From: Streptomyces sp. CB09001
GTDB taxonomy: Bacteria > Actinomycetota > Actinomycetes > Streptomycetales > Streptomycetaceae
Assembly: GCF_003369795.1 (NCBI RefSeq)
Contig: NZ_CP026730.1
Coordinates: 5,013,001 to 5,077,000 of the forward strand
Direction of reading: 5' to 3'
Length of the DNA: 64,000 bases
In this document: positions 45,613-53,525 of the stretch, piece by piece
Layout: every line of letters starts with the position of its first letter
How positions within the stretch are numbered: position 1 is the stretch's first letter
Notes under the pieces: generated by a model
Database searches by the model: none
The model's input: only the letters and a program-made list of their open reading frames with translations
What the model was told of the DNA's origin: nothing
Translations under genes and position numbers: made by a program

Positions 45613-46015
45613 TCACGGTCGCGCGTCCGCCGCAGAGGGCAGCGAGGTCCTCTGGATCGGAGGTGAGGACGGTGACCGGCCCTGGCGAGGCCAGGGCGGT
45701 GGCGGTGAGCATGGCGTCGATGGCGTACTGGTGGCCGTGAAGGCCGGCGTCGGCGAGGAGGGCGGCGGCGTGGCGGGCGATCGGCTCGGTGATCGGTTCG
45801 ATGACCAAGCGGGAGAGGGTCCATTCCAGGGCAGGGCGGTTGATGCGCGGGTGGACCACTTCGACCAGGGTGGCCGCCGACGTGATCACTCGGAGGTCGT
45901 CGGCGCGAGCAAGAGCGAGCCAGCCGGTGACCGCGCGATCGCGCAGGACGGCCTTGGCCAGTCCTTCGCTGTCGAGGACGAGGGTGCCGCCGGGAACCGC
46001 GGGGGACCGGCTCAC
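45602..46015 (-). CDS. vapC: PIN-domain toxin of a VapBC-like pair
   Basis: A 137-residue PIN-domain ribonuclease. Acidic metal-site residues are visible: LVLDSEGLAKA at the start, TLVEVVHP in the middle, YAIDAMLTATA and LTSDPEDLAAL toward the end. VapC toxins cleave tRNA or rRNA. The gene overlaps the antitoxin gene by 4 nt. It lies beside the degraded integrative element and may be a remnant of it, or a stabiliser acquired with it. Confidence 0.85.
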   Translation of the reverse strand: MSRSPAVPGGTLVLDSEGLAKAVLRDRAVTGWLALARADDLRVITSAATLVEVVHPRINRPALEWTLSRLVIEPITEPIARHAAALLADAGLHGHQYAIDAMLTATALASPGPVTVLTSDPEDLAALCGGRATVIKI

Positions 46016-46275
46016 GCCGCGCTCGACCTGTGCTGTGCCTGCACGCGTCGTGCCTGGGCGAGCTGATCGCGCAGGGCCTGGACCTCCTCGTCCGAGACGG
46101 GTCCGTGCTCGGCCTCGGCGACGGTGATCAGTTCGTTGAGGTTGTCCCGTTCGATCTGACGGGCCACGGCCGCGGCCACGTAGGCGGACAGCCCAGAGGG
46201 CCCACTACGGGCCTTGGCGGCTTCTGCGATGTCGCGCGGCATGGTGATCGAGTACTTGCCGGTAGGCTCACTCAT
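46012..46275 (-). CDS. vapB: RHH-type antitoxin of the VapBC-like pair
   Basis: An 87-residue protein with a short beta strand and two helices at the start (GKYSITMPRDIAEAAKARSG), typical of ribbon-helix-helix antitoxins, then a charged tail that would bind the toxin. ATG 46275 is the natural start; the reading frame extends upstream without conserved sequence. The palindrome-rich stretch just upstream is a likely operator for self-repression. Confidence 0.82.
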   Translation of the reverse strand: MSEPTGKYSITMPRDIAEAAKARSGPSGLSAYVAAAVARQIERDNLNELITVAEAEHGPVSDEEVQALRDQLAQARRVQAQHRSSAA

Positions 46276-46372
46276 GCCATCTATCCTACCCGTCATCCTC
46301 CCAGGCGAGCGGTATGGAACCAGGTCGGAGCGATGCCGCAAAAGGAGGCGTACTTGCCAGATCGGCAGTTGC

Positions 46373-46437
46373 TGCATTGACCCATGCAAATAGGGCCCCT
46401 TACCTGTACATATGCAGGTCAGGAGCCTATTCCTGAC
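46373..46437. promoter_or_regulatory. Cluster of three palindromes between vapB and the rep-int remnant
   Basis: Three dyads are packed into 65 bp: TGCAT-N6-ATGCA (46373-46388), ACCTG-N8-CAGGT (46402-46419) and the perfect GTCAGGA-GCCTAT-TCCTGAC (46418-46437). They lie 98 bp upstream of vapB and at the start of the remnant reading frame. They may be antitoxin operators or relics of the old element's control region. Confidence 0.5.
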
Positions 46438-47385
46438 TTCTCGATCTACCTTCGCCGGGAGGTCGCCAAGCGGGCCGGTCTCACCCAGCGGGCCTTCCGC
46501 GACCATGCGCGCGTCTCCTTCGCCAAGGTGGCCGAGTACCAGAAGCGTGGCGCCGTTCACTTCCACTCGGTCATCCGCCTCGACGGCCCGGAAGGCGGCG
46601 AGACCGCGCCCCCGGCCTGGGCGACGGCCGAGCTGCTGACCGACGCCATCCGCGCTGCCGCCGCTGCCGCTCGCGTCGACGGCCCAGAGGCCGACGGCCG
46701 GCCGCACACCTTCGTCTTCGGTCGACAGCTCGACGTCCGTACGATCCGCTCTGCCGACTTCGACAACGGCCAGGACCTGACCGAGCGCGCCGTAGCGGCG
46801 TACGTCGCCAAGTACGCCACCAAAGGCGCCGAGACGGCGGCGGGCACCCTCGACCGGCTGATCCGCTTCCTCGCCGAGCTGGCACAACACGGCTGGGGCT
46901 CGGCCCCGCTCCACCGAACTCGCCCGTCTGTCGGAAAGCAGCGGACGGACTCGGGCGAGACCCACGACGACCGCGGGCTGAAGAACCGGCCGACCGAAGA
47001 TGTCCGACGGGTGCCCATCCCGCCGCACCTCGTCGCCGTGCTCCGCGAGCACCTGGTCACCTTCGGCACGGCGGACGGCGGGCGGCTGTTCTTCAGTGAG
47101 AAGGGCTCGGTCGTCCCGTCCTCGACCTACTACCGGGTGTGGCAGGAGGCCCGGCTCCTCGCGATTCCGCCGGCCGTCGCAGCCTCGCCGCTCGCGAGTC
47201 GGCCGTACTACCTCCGGCACTCGCCGCTGTCGACGTGGCTCAACGCCGGCGTCGACCCGACCGAGGTCGCCGAGCGCGCCGGCAACAGCGTCGAGGTCCT
47301 GCTGACCCGCTATGCGAAGTGTCTTGATGGACGGCAGGACGTCGCTAACAGGCGTATCGAGGATCTGTTGCGCGAATACGAGTGA
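46384..47385 (+). pseudogene. Rep::Int fusion, remnant of an older integrative element
   Basis: An open frame of 333 residues whose first half matches the replication initiator encoded at 61122-62498, including the HUH site VHFHSVIRLDG and the Tyr motif YVAKYATKGAE. Its second half matches the C-terminus of the integrase at 62697 onward: SGETHDDRGLK, SRPYYLRH, RAGNSVEVLLTRYAKC. The rest of rep, the xis gene and the integrase N-terminus are missing, so one deletion joined the two genes in frame near residues 170-185. The first catalytic Arg of the integrase is lost, and its His is replaced by Asn in GNS. The start codon is uncertain because palindromes occupy the first 50 bp. Confidence 0.88.
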
Positions 47386-47406
47386 GACGCCCTGCCCCAA
47401 CACTGA

Positions 47407-47432
47407 GGCCCCAGGCTATCGTCTGGGGCCTT
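47407..47432 (+). terminator. Terminator after the rep-int remnant
   Basis: A 9-bp perfect stem (AGGCCCCAG with CTGGGGCCT) and an 8-base loop are followed by TCCTCGTTTT. This is a classical intrinsic terminator, 22 bp downstream of the fusion stop. Confidence 0.88.
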
Positions 47433-47466
47433 CCTCGTTTTGGTCCTTACCTGCGGTGATGCGCCC

Positions 47467-47610
47467 TCACTTGCGCGGGCAGTTACGTTTGTCATGCCCG
47501 TGATAGTCACACACGCTGCACTTCCCCGCGTTGGGAGAGACGTCGCACGACCGTCTGTCGTGTCCTCCCTCGCCGCACCAAGAGCAAGTGCGGGTCCCGC
47601 TCGCGCTCAT
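47467..47610 (-). CDS. Mini-protein with two CCHC zinc knuckles
   Basis: A 47-residue basic protein made almost wholly of two CCHC knuckles: CSWCGEGGHDRRSC and CSVCDYHGHDKRNC, each C-x2-C-x4-H-x4-C, ending in PRK. GGAGG stands 8 bases before ATG 47610, which supports expression. Such knuckles bind single-stranded nucleic acid in retroviral Gag and eukaryotic RNA proteins and are rare in bacteria. The frame continues upstream without conserved sequence. It lies between the old element's terminator and the attachment site, in accessory DNA. Confidence 0.7.
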   Translation of the reverse strand: MSASGTRTCSWCGEGGHDRRSCDVSPNAGKCSVCDYHGHDKRNCPRK

Positions 47611-47944
47611 TCTTTGTCCTCCGCATCGTCCGTGGCTCGCCGCCTTCGCTCGGGAGTCTAACGTCGCGAACCTGCTAGTTCGGCGTTTTGTCAGACGAAC
47701 GGCCATATGGGGCACGCGGGTTGGCTGCTGCATGCGTCCGTCGGCCGCTTCAGTTCAACCCGACGGCCGCACCTTCACTCGCGCGGTCTTTCCGCGGCCG
47801 CCACCCGCCGGGGGCCCCGTGCCATTGGTGGGCCGTCGCCGTTCCAGTTCTTCACCTGCGGCGATGCTCCAAGATCCCGTCCACGTCTCGTCCACAGACG
47901 CCGACATACGGCCGCTCCGGGCTGCATCTGCCTGCACATACGCG
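47611..47944. other. Gene-free stretch before the attachment site
   Basis: No coding frame with a ribosome site was recognised here. The region carries an 8-bp palindrome CCATATGG near 47702 but nothing that could be identified. It may be attP-arm DNA of the old element. Confidence 0.5.
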
Positions 47945-47984
47945 AAGACCCCGACTCCAGCGTTTCCGCTGGTGGCGGGGTCTT
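47945..47984 (-). terminator. tRNA-Arg terminator hairpin
   Basis: AAGACCCCG (47945) pairs with CGGGGTCTT (47976), and an inner CCAGCG/CGCTGG stem continues it. Read on the minus strand it lies 18 bp after the tRNA 3' end, the usual place for a tRNA terminator. Confidence 0.8.
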
Positions 47985-48002
47985 TGGGCACCTAATCCAA
48001 GG

Positions 48003-48046
48003 TGCCCCCGGCAGGATTCGAACCTGCGCACACGGCTCCGGAGGCC
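48003..48046 (-). other. attL: duplicated 3' half of tRNA-Arg(CCG)
   Basis: Read on the minus strand, this is the second half of a tRNA-Arg gene: anticodon loop CTCCGGA with anticodon CCG, the T arm GCAGG-TTCGAAT-CCTGC, and acceptor strand CGGGGGC plus discriminator A. Identity with a tRNA stops in the 5' side of the anticodon stem; the D arm and 5' acceptor strand are absent. A split copy of this kind is the usual crossover site left by a tyrosine integrase. The intact gene should lie beyond the right window edge, next to the integrase. Confidence 0.85.
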
Positions 48047-48180
48047 AGGTGAGCACGAGCGGCGCTCCGCGCCCTGACCTGCGGCGGAGCCTTCTTGCGG
48101 CTGAAGCCTGAGCAAGATCATCACGCTCCTATTGCGCGGGCGACCTGTCAGGCGGTGGGTCCGGGCCGTATCGTCGAAGC

Positions 48181-49110
48181 ATGATCTCGGGCAGCAGCGG
48201 GGGAGCAGGCGGCAACAGCGCGGAGTTCACCGCGGAGACACTGGCCCCCGTCCTTCGAGAGGCCTGCTCGTCGGCCGGACTCGACTCCAGTGGAGCCGAG
48301 TTGCTGCGCCTGGGGTCGAACGCGGTGTACCGCCTGCCCATGTCACCCATCGTCGTGCGCATCGCACGCGATCCGTCGGTACGCGTGGAGATGGACCGGG
48401 CGGTGAAGGTGGCACGCTGGCTGGAGACCGAGAACTTCCCGGCCACGCGGGTACCGACGCGGGTTGCTCAGCCGCTCGTCGTCGGCGGCCGAGTGGTGAC
48501 CTTCTGGGAGAGCGTCCAGGAGAACGAGGAGTACGCCACCGTCGGCGAACTGGCCGACCTGCTGCGCCGCCTCCACTGGCTCGAAGAGCCGGAGTCCCTC
48601 GGCCTGCCGTACTTCGATCCGCTGGCCAAGCTGACGGCGTCCCTCGAAGGACTGGACGGCATCGCGGGGGAGGACCGCGAGTTTCTGGAGGCGCGAGCGG
48701 CTGGGCTCGCCAAGGATTACGACCGCCTGGACTTCGGTCTCCCCTTCGGGATGATCCACGGAGACGCCAACATCGGGAACGTCCTCCGCCACCGGGACGG
48801 CCACGCGGTCTTCATCGACCTGGACGGCCTCACACTCGCCCCACGCGAGTGGGACCTGATCCTGACGGCGCTCTACTACGACCGCTACGGCTGGCACTCG
48901 AAAGCGGAGTACGCGGAGTTCGTCCACCGGTACGGCTTCGACCTGATGAACTGGCCTGGCTACGAAACCTTGGCCGACCTGCGAGAGCTGATGATGGTGG
49001 CGTGGCTCGGCCACCAGGTCGCTACCAGCGAGCGCTCCGCGGATGAATTCGGCCGGCGTCTACGCGCTCTGCGGACGGGCGGAAGCCGGAAGGACTGGCG
49101 GCCCTTCTGA
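48181..49110 (+). CDS. Phosphotransferase of the APH/choline-kinase fold
   Basis: A 309-residue kinase-like protein. The catalytic loop is MIHGDANIGNVLR (HGD-x4-N) near residues 196-208 and the metal Asp is in FIDLDG near 217. The N-lobe contains VVRIARDPS. Members phosphorylate aminoglycosides or small hydroxyl compounds; resistance cannot be predicted from sequence. It is the first cargo gene of the element, 134 bp from the att half site. Confidence 0.87.
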   Translation: MISGSSGGAGGNSAEFTAETLAPVLREACSSAGLDSSGAELLRLGSNAVYRLPMSPIVVRIARDPSVRVEMDRAVKVARWLETENFPATRVPTRVAQPLVVGGRVVTFWESVQENEEYATVGELADLLRRLHWLEEPESLGLPYFDPLAKLTASLEGLDGIAGEDREFLEARAAGLAKDYDRLDFGLPFGMIHGDANIGNVLRHRDGHAVFIDLDGLTLAPREWDLILTALYYDRYGWHSKAEYAEFVHRYGFDLMNWPGYETLADLRELMMVAWLGHQVATSERSADEFGRRLRALRTGGSRKDWRPF

Positions 49111-49161
49111 GAGTCGTTGTCGGTCCGGTGGGTGACTGCCTGCCTGCTGGCCAGCGTCTCT

Positions 49162-50532
49162 TCAGACGCTGGCCACTCTGCCCGTCGCCTGCCACAGCCG
49201 GTGCTCTGCGGCTACCTGATGGAAGTCCTGGGTGGCTGTGCTTTCCACCCGGGAGAGGTTCTGCCCGAACTCGGCGAGGTAACTGACGCACCGGGCCGAC
49301 TTGAGCTGTTCCCCCAGGTCAAGCGCATCGAGGGCCACGCGGCACGCCTCTTCGACGTCCCCGGCTCGTAGGTGGGCGTCGGCGAGGACCATGGTCGCGA
49401 AGAAGTCGCTGCGCACGTGACTGCCGCTCATCGCGTTCTCGGCATGGGTTACCGCATGGCGAGCCCTGTTGACGTCACGGAAGCAGTGCGCGGCCTCCGC
49501 GGCAAGCTCCGCAGCGTCGAAGTAGCTGATCCACTCCGGCTCGTCTCCGCTGTTCCGGCTCTCAAGGGCCCTGGTCGCAGCGCTCAGCGAAGCCTCGCAG
49601 GCAGCGACATCACCGGTACGGGCGAGGGCGCGGGCTTCCATCGCATGGAACTGAGCCCGCAACGTCGGCGTCGCCACGGCGGAAATGCCCATGAGCGCCG
49701 CACGGGCGAGAGTGGCGGCCTGGGTGTACCGCCCCAGGAACGTTGCCTGATGACTCATCGCTGACAGGATGCTGCCCGCCAACCGGCGGTCGTTGGCGTC
49801 CTGGGCAAGTCGGAGTGCCTGGAGAAAATACCGTTGGGCGAGCCCATGGTGACAGGCGTCGTACGACATCCAGCCGGCCAGCAGGGTGGCTTCCGCGACG
49901 GTGGAGAAGAGGGCTCGGCCTACCTGCTCGGTGTACCGGCCGCGCAGCAGTGGCGCCACGTCGTTGCTGAGGTACTGGATCACCGAGTGCCGCGCGTGGT
50001 CTCCGCCGAACTGGTCGTCGAGCTGAGCGAACATGTCGGCTGTGGTCTTGACGGCGGTCACGTCACGGAGACCGACGCGTGTTCCCTCGCTGCGTGGCCG
50101 AGGGATGCCCGGCTCCGGCGCGACCAGCCACCGCAAGGAAGCCTCGTTCCAAGCTGGTTCGGACGGCTCCGCCGAGATCAGAGGGTCGTACTGGTTGAGA
50201 TCCGCACGCCACAGTTGGCTGACCGTCTGAATGGCGTCGTCCGGGCTGGCGGGATACGCAGCGTCGAGTACAGGAGCGTCCTTCGCTTCTCCGACACTCA
50301 GACCTAGCTCCGCCGCACCCACCGCAAAGACCTCGCAGAGCAGCGGACCATAGAAGTCGTCGGGCGAGCTGTGGTCGTTCTCCCAACTGGCAATGCGGCG
50401 CTTCACGCTGGTGTCCGATGGCAACTGATGCCCACGTTGCCCGGCTGCCCGACGCAGTTCCCTGACCAGTCGCGGCTGGCTCCAGCCCCGACTGGTGCGA
50501 GCCTCTCGTAAGCGGACACTGGTCGGCTTCAT
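49162..50532 (-). CDS. XRE-family regulator with TPR-like C-terminal domain
   Basis: A 456-residue protein. The HTH near the N-terminus (VRLREARTSRGWSQPRLVRELRRAAGQ) is followed by a long helical repeat region (about 200-450; for example TLARAALMGISAVATPTLRAQFHAMEARAL), as in TPR-containing Streptomyces regulators that may sense peptides. ATG 50532 begins MKPTSVRLREA after AGTGAAGGG. It is divergent from the next operon, and a perfect 14-bp inverted repeat lies between. Confidence 0.87.
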   Translation of the reverse strand: MKPTSVRLREARTSRGWSQPRLVRELRRAAGQRGHQLPSDTSVKRRIASWENDHSSPDDFYGPLLCEVFAVGAAELGLSVGEAKDAPVLDAAYPASPDDAIQTVSQLWRADLNQYDPLISAEPSEPAWNEASLRWLVAPEPGIPRPRSEGTRVGLRDVTAVKTTADMFAQLDDQFGGDHARHSVIQYLSNDVAPLLRGRYTEQVGRALFSTVAEATLLAGWMSYDACHHGLAQRYFLQALRLAQDANDRRLAGSILSAMSHQATFLGRYTQAATLARAALMGISAVATPTLRAQFHAMEARALARTGDVAACEASLSAATRALESRNSGDEPEWISYFDAAELAAEAAHCFRDVNRARHAVTHAENAMSGSHVRSDFFATMVLADAHLRAGDVEEACRVALDALDLGEQLKSARCVSYLAEFGQNLSRVESTATQDFHQVAAEHRLWQATGRVASV

Positions 50533-50657
50533 GGAGACGTGACCCTTCACTCCCGTGCGCATGCGCCGGCGTGGCAACTCGACCTGTTCGACCGAATGTA
50601 CGCGCTGGTGATCGCTTCTTGCAGGCAGTAACCGGAGATCGTTTGCACCTGCCGACC

Positions 50658-50702
50658 TGACGGGGGATGACGTGACGTGTGTGGATGAGTCATCCCCCGT
50701 CA
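50658..50702. promoter_or_regulatory. Perfect 14-bp inverted repeat in the XRE divergent promoter
   Basis: TGACGGGGGATGAC and GTCATCCCCCGTCA form perfect arms spaced by 17 bases. The dyad lies 126 bp upstream of the XRE regulator and 95 bp upstream of the opposite operon. It is a strong operator candidate; a hairpin in a leader RNA is a second option. Confidence 0.7.
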
Positions 50703-50796
50703 CCCCTCGTCATCTGCCCAGGCCACGTACCGGGCCATGAGTCTGGAGGCACGGCGGCATGGGGCCGCAAGGTACTCCGACTGAGGGTGAGACGAC

Positions 50797-51348
50797 GTGC
50801 AAAGGATGACCAGGCGCGGCATGGAATGGCTGTCCGAAGCAACGGACGACCCGGCCCTGCGCCGGGAGATCTGGGCGGACGATCCCCGCAGGCCCAGTCT
50901 GGTGCCGACCGGCCGCCTCTTCGACGTGCTGAGCGTGGAAGAGCGTCTCGGGCTGGAGATGTTCGACCGTCTCCAGCGCAGCGGAATGCCTTTCGGGCCG
51001 TCGGTCGCCGATCGCAAGGCCCAACGGGTCGGGTTCTTCCTCGGCTCGGACAGCCGCGAGACCTTCACGTTCTACCTCGGACGGGAAACGTCGTCTCCAC
51101 CGCCGTTCCGCTACCTCGGCGACGGCAGTGCGGTCGTCGTCCCCGGCCCCACTCCTCTGTCCGACGACCGTTACCAGTGGCTCCGCGCCCCCACGCGCCG
51201 ACCGGAGGCAAACCCCCTACGCCCGGTCGCCCTCGCAACCGCGCTGGTCGCGTCCGGAGAACTCCTCGCCAGGATCGATCGCTTCGACGAGCTGTACCCG
51301 ACCCCGTACGAGGCTGTCGCTGCCCTTCCCGAGGAGACAGACCGCTGA
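50797..51348 (+). CDS. Conserved actinobacterial protein, possibly primase/polymerase-like
   Basis: A 183-residue protein. The start MEWLSEATDDPALRREIWADDPRRPSLVPTGRLFDVL is a recurrent Streptomyces sequence which I associate with small proteins annotated as bifunctional primase/polymerase N-terminal-like. No catalytic metal residues are obvious. It is first of three tightly packed genes (1-bp overlap with the next). The function is unassigned. Confidence 0.6.
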   Translation: MQRMTRRGMEWLSEATDDPALRREIWADDPRRPSLVPTGRLFDVLSVEERLGLEMFDRLQRSGMPFGPSVADRKAQRVGFFLGSDSRETFTFYLGRETSSPPPFRYLGDGSAVVVPGPTPLSDDRYQWLRAPTRRPEANPLRPVALATALVASGELLARIDRFDELYPTPYEAVAALPEETDR

Positions 51349-51668
51349 TGCCGAACGAGCCGACCGACGGCCGGGACGCTGCCGCGTGGTCGCCCCTCGA
51401 CAGTGACGGCTGGTACGCGGCCCGAAACGCGACCACCGCGTTGCGAGACACCCTCGTACGCGCGGGCCTGGAGAAGGACTTCCCCTACCTGCGCGCCGAG
51501 TTGAACGCCTTTGGACATGGCCTCGTCGAGCTGGGTCGGGTGTCGCCCGAGACGGCCGAACGCCTCGCAGAACTCCTCCGCCTGGCGCTGGCGAGCGGCT
51601 TCGGCAGAGACCGCGCCAGCACCGACCCTGCCCCAACCACCGTCCAAGAACACAAGGGAAGGAACTGA
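51348..51668 (+). CDS. Small helical protein, tandem paralogue A
   Basis: A 106-residue helical protein (GWYAARNATTALRDTLVRAGLEKDFPYLRAELNAFGHGLVELGRVSPETAERLAELL). It is clearly similar to the next gene product over about 60 residues. Its ATG shares one base with the preceding stop (TGATG), so translation is coupled. No known family was recognised. Confidence 0.72.
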   Translation: MPNEPTDGRDAAAWSPLDSDGWYAARNATTALRDTLVRAGLEKDFPYLRAELNAFGHGLVELGRVSPETAERLAELLRLALASGFGRDRASTDPAPTTVQEHKGRN

Positions 51669-51672
51669 CACG

Positions 51673-51993
51673 ATGACCGACCGGCGAGGAGTGGTGGCCA
51701 AACGGGCGGAGAACTTAGCTCCTGACGTGCCCTACGTCCGCGGCTGGAACCGCGCCCGACGAGGCGCCGGCACCCTGGCCGATCAGCTTGTGCTACTCGG
51801 GCTCGACTCCGACTTCCCCGGCCTGGTGGCGGACGTGAACGTCGCCGGTGACGGACTGGTGCACCTCGGGACAGTCCGGCCTGAAGCGGCCGAACTGCTC
51901 GCGGGCCTGATCGCGGCAGGACTGCAAGCAGAGCTGAGTGGCGTGGCGGCCGGAACGTCACCGACCACTCGCCGGGAAACACCTGCGGCCTGA
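51673..51993 (+). CDS. Small helical protein, tandem paralogue B
   Basis: A 106-residue paralogue of the preceding product (GLDSDFPGLVADVNVAGDGLVHLGTVRPEAAELLAGLI). It starts 4 bp after that gene's stop, with GGAAGGAAC upstream. The pair results from a local duplication within the cargo operon. Function unknown. Confidence 0.72.
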   Translation: MTDRRGVVAKRAENLAPDVPYVRGWNRARRGAGTLADQLVLLGLDSDFPGLVADVNVAGDGLVHLGTVRPEAAELLAGLIAAGLQAELSGVAAGTSPTTRRETPAA

Positions 51994-52050
51994 TCCGCTC
52001 CCTGAACACGGTTGACCATGGTCTGAGCGTGCTCCCGCGGTCAACTGTGC

Positions 52051-52097
52051 TGGGCCCCATACGGCAACCTTCTGCGAGTGGTGCCGTATGGGGCCCA
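52051..52097 (+). terminator. Strong hairpin after the paralogue operon
   Basis: A perfect 16-bp stem (TGGGCCCCATACGGCA at 52051 with its complement at 52082) and a 15-base loop. It lies 57 bp after the last gene and is the likely end of the operon. Lacking a U-run, it fits the usual Streptomyces terminator form. Confidence 0.7.
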
Positions 52098-52452
52098 TCG
52101 CTATCCCGACACACTAGGTCGGTCTGCCGCTCGGCCGGGACCGGCGCCCCAGCGCCGCAGCCCGGACGAACTGCAGACCGATCGGAGACATCAGCTTGGG
52201 AAGCTGCGATCATTTGAGCCCCGGACCGGGCACTGATCTGTGCGAATGGCCGAGGTAACAGCGTTGTCGGGCGCGGGCGCCTTAACCGTGGTTCCCCGCT
52301 GATTCCCACCCGATCTGGTGCGCTTGTGGTGCGCTCGGACGACAGGCACAGGCTTGGACACGGCGCACTGCGAAACTGGAGGGGTGGCGGAGGACCGGGC
52401 CGGACCCCAGTCCTTCCCCGCAGCGGGAGCCGTTGGCGGCGGCTCACGAGTC

Positions 52453-52551
52453 GTTGGCGGTCAACTCCACCTGCTGCACCCCTGATGCATTATCCGGCGG
52501 GGTCTTGGCGGGTGTAACGACACTAGCGCTTCTTGAGTGTTGACCGCCAAC
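52453..52551. repeat. 13-bp inverted repeat bounding 73 bp
   Basis: GTTGGCGGTCAAC (52453-52465) and its exact complement (52539-52551) face each other over a 73-base spacer that shows no gene. It could be a miniature inverted-repeat element or an RNA stem. It adds to the 578-bp gap after the paralogue operon, which otherwise contains only the 16-bp hairpin. Confidence 0.6.
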
Positions 52552-52571
52552 TCGCAGCTTCACAGCGGATG

Positions 52572-52745
52572 TTAGCCACGCAGTGAGGCGATCAGTGCGG
52601 CCACGGCGCTGATGGCGGCTGCTGCTGCCGTTGTCCACCCAAGTGCCAGGTTGACCCCGGAGTGCTGGCCTGTAGGGTGCGTCTGGACATTGGCTTTATC
52701 CGGAATATCTTGCTCCGTATAGGGCTCTGTGCCCAGCTGGTCCAT
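52572..52745 (-). CDS. Possible small membrane protein
   Basis: A 57-residue frame. A polar start (MDQLGTEPYTEQDIPDKANVQ) is followed by a single membrane helix LALGWTTAAAAAISAVAALIA and a SLRG tail. No family is known and the ribosome site is weak. Kept because single-helix proteins are common in defence and toxin loci; it may be spurious. Confidence 0.35.
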   Translation of the reverse strand: MDQLGTEPYTEQDIPDKANVQTHPTGQHSGVNLALGWTTAAAAAISAVAALIASLRG

Positions 52746-52802
52746 CAGTGAGTCTCCAGGACTGGTTGTTGACGAGCTGCTCCAACAGCTCGAAATCTGC
52801 TG

Positions 52803-52841
52803 CACCCCGCGGCGCGGACCGGTAATCCGTGCTGCGGGGTG
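52803..52841. other. Hairpin-forming sequence upstream of the small membrane frame
   Basis: CACCCCGC pairs with GCGGGGTG (8 bp), with an inner CGGA/TCCG pairing. It lies about 60 bp upstream of the 57-residue frame. It might be a terminator or a leader structure. The rest of the 519 bp up to 53264 holds nothing I can identify. Confidence 0.4.
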
Positions 52842-53264
52842 TGTCGTTCGACGTGTTCGGAACGCTAGCGCGGGACTTCAATTGGCCATGAGCTCTGGGT
52901 TGATTCTCGGATGGCTCACCTGGAACATTTTTTAATCTGCGCAGACTTGATAACGAGCCAGGACCTGCGGAAACTCACAGTTCGGCTCGGACGTGGTGTG
53001 CACTTTCCGGCTGTGGCATTCACGCTAATCGGGGTGAATGGGGCGCAGATCTATGGCTGGATCTCACCTGTGACGTCCTAGGTCGGCGGCGTCTCATGGG
53101 TGAGACAAGACCTGTCTTCTTGCTCTGGGTCTTGCCAGGGATCTTGTTTAGGTGCGTTTTTGCTGGTCAGAGCGGCGGGCTCGTGCGCCTGGTGGTCGTC
53201 GTTGGTCGTCATAGGCTACTGGTGAGCGGCCTCGGCCGGCCCAGGGACGGCCCAGCCAGCACCG

Positions 53265-53525
53265 TCATGAGCGTCGGCTTACCGCGTTACGCAGCGCCTC
53301 GAACCAACCCATGAAGAGCCACCTCAGCCACCAGAACCAACCCCTGCGCCTGCGTTGCGGCTGTGGTTCTGGACGCGTCGGCATGCGCGGAAGTCGGGGA
53401 GGAGTAGAGACACGTGGGCTTCGGCTTCGTCGCCTTCCACCACCGTGCAGATGGCAGTAGCCGTTCCATCCGGCAGGGTTTCCGCACGCTCGTCCCTGTC
53501 GTGTCACCCCAGCGCAATGCCCCAT
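53265..53525 (-). CDS. Small Cys/His protein (GYCHLHGG type)
   Basis: An 86-residue protein. CAGVTRQGRACGNPAGWNGYC followed by HLHGG forms a C-x8-C-x9-C-x2-H pattern, seen in small phage and mobile-element proteins of unknown role and probably a zinc site. The C-terminus is Pro/Arg-rich, then WFWWLRWLFMGWFEAL, a strongly amphipathic or membrane-binding helix. ATG 53525 starts MGHCAGV. Confidence 0.6.
   Translation of the reverse strand: MGHCAGVTRQGRACGNPAGWNGYCHLHGGGRRRSRSPRVSTPPRLPRMPTRPEPQPQRRRRGWFWWLRWLFMGWFEALRNAVSRRS

Noticed and set aside
46012..47403. 463-residue extended version of the antitoxin gene
   Set aside because: Only the last 87 residues look like an antitoxin. The rest is antisense to the rep-int relic.
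48003..48046. Functional tRNA-Arg gene
   Set aside because: Only the anticodon loop, T arm and 3' acceptor strand are present; the 5' half is replaced by element DNA.
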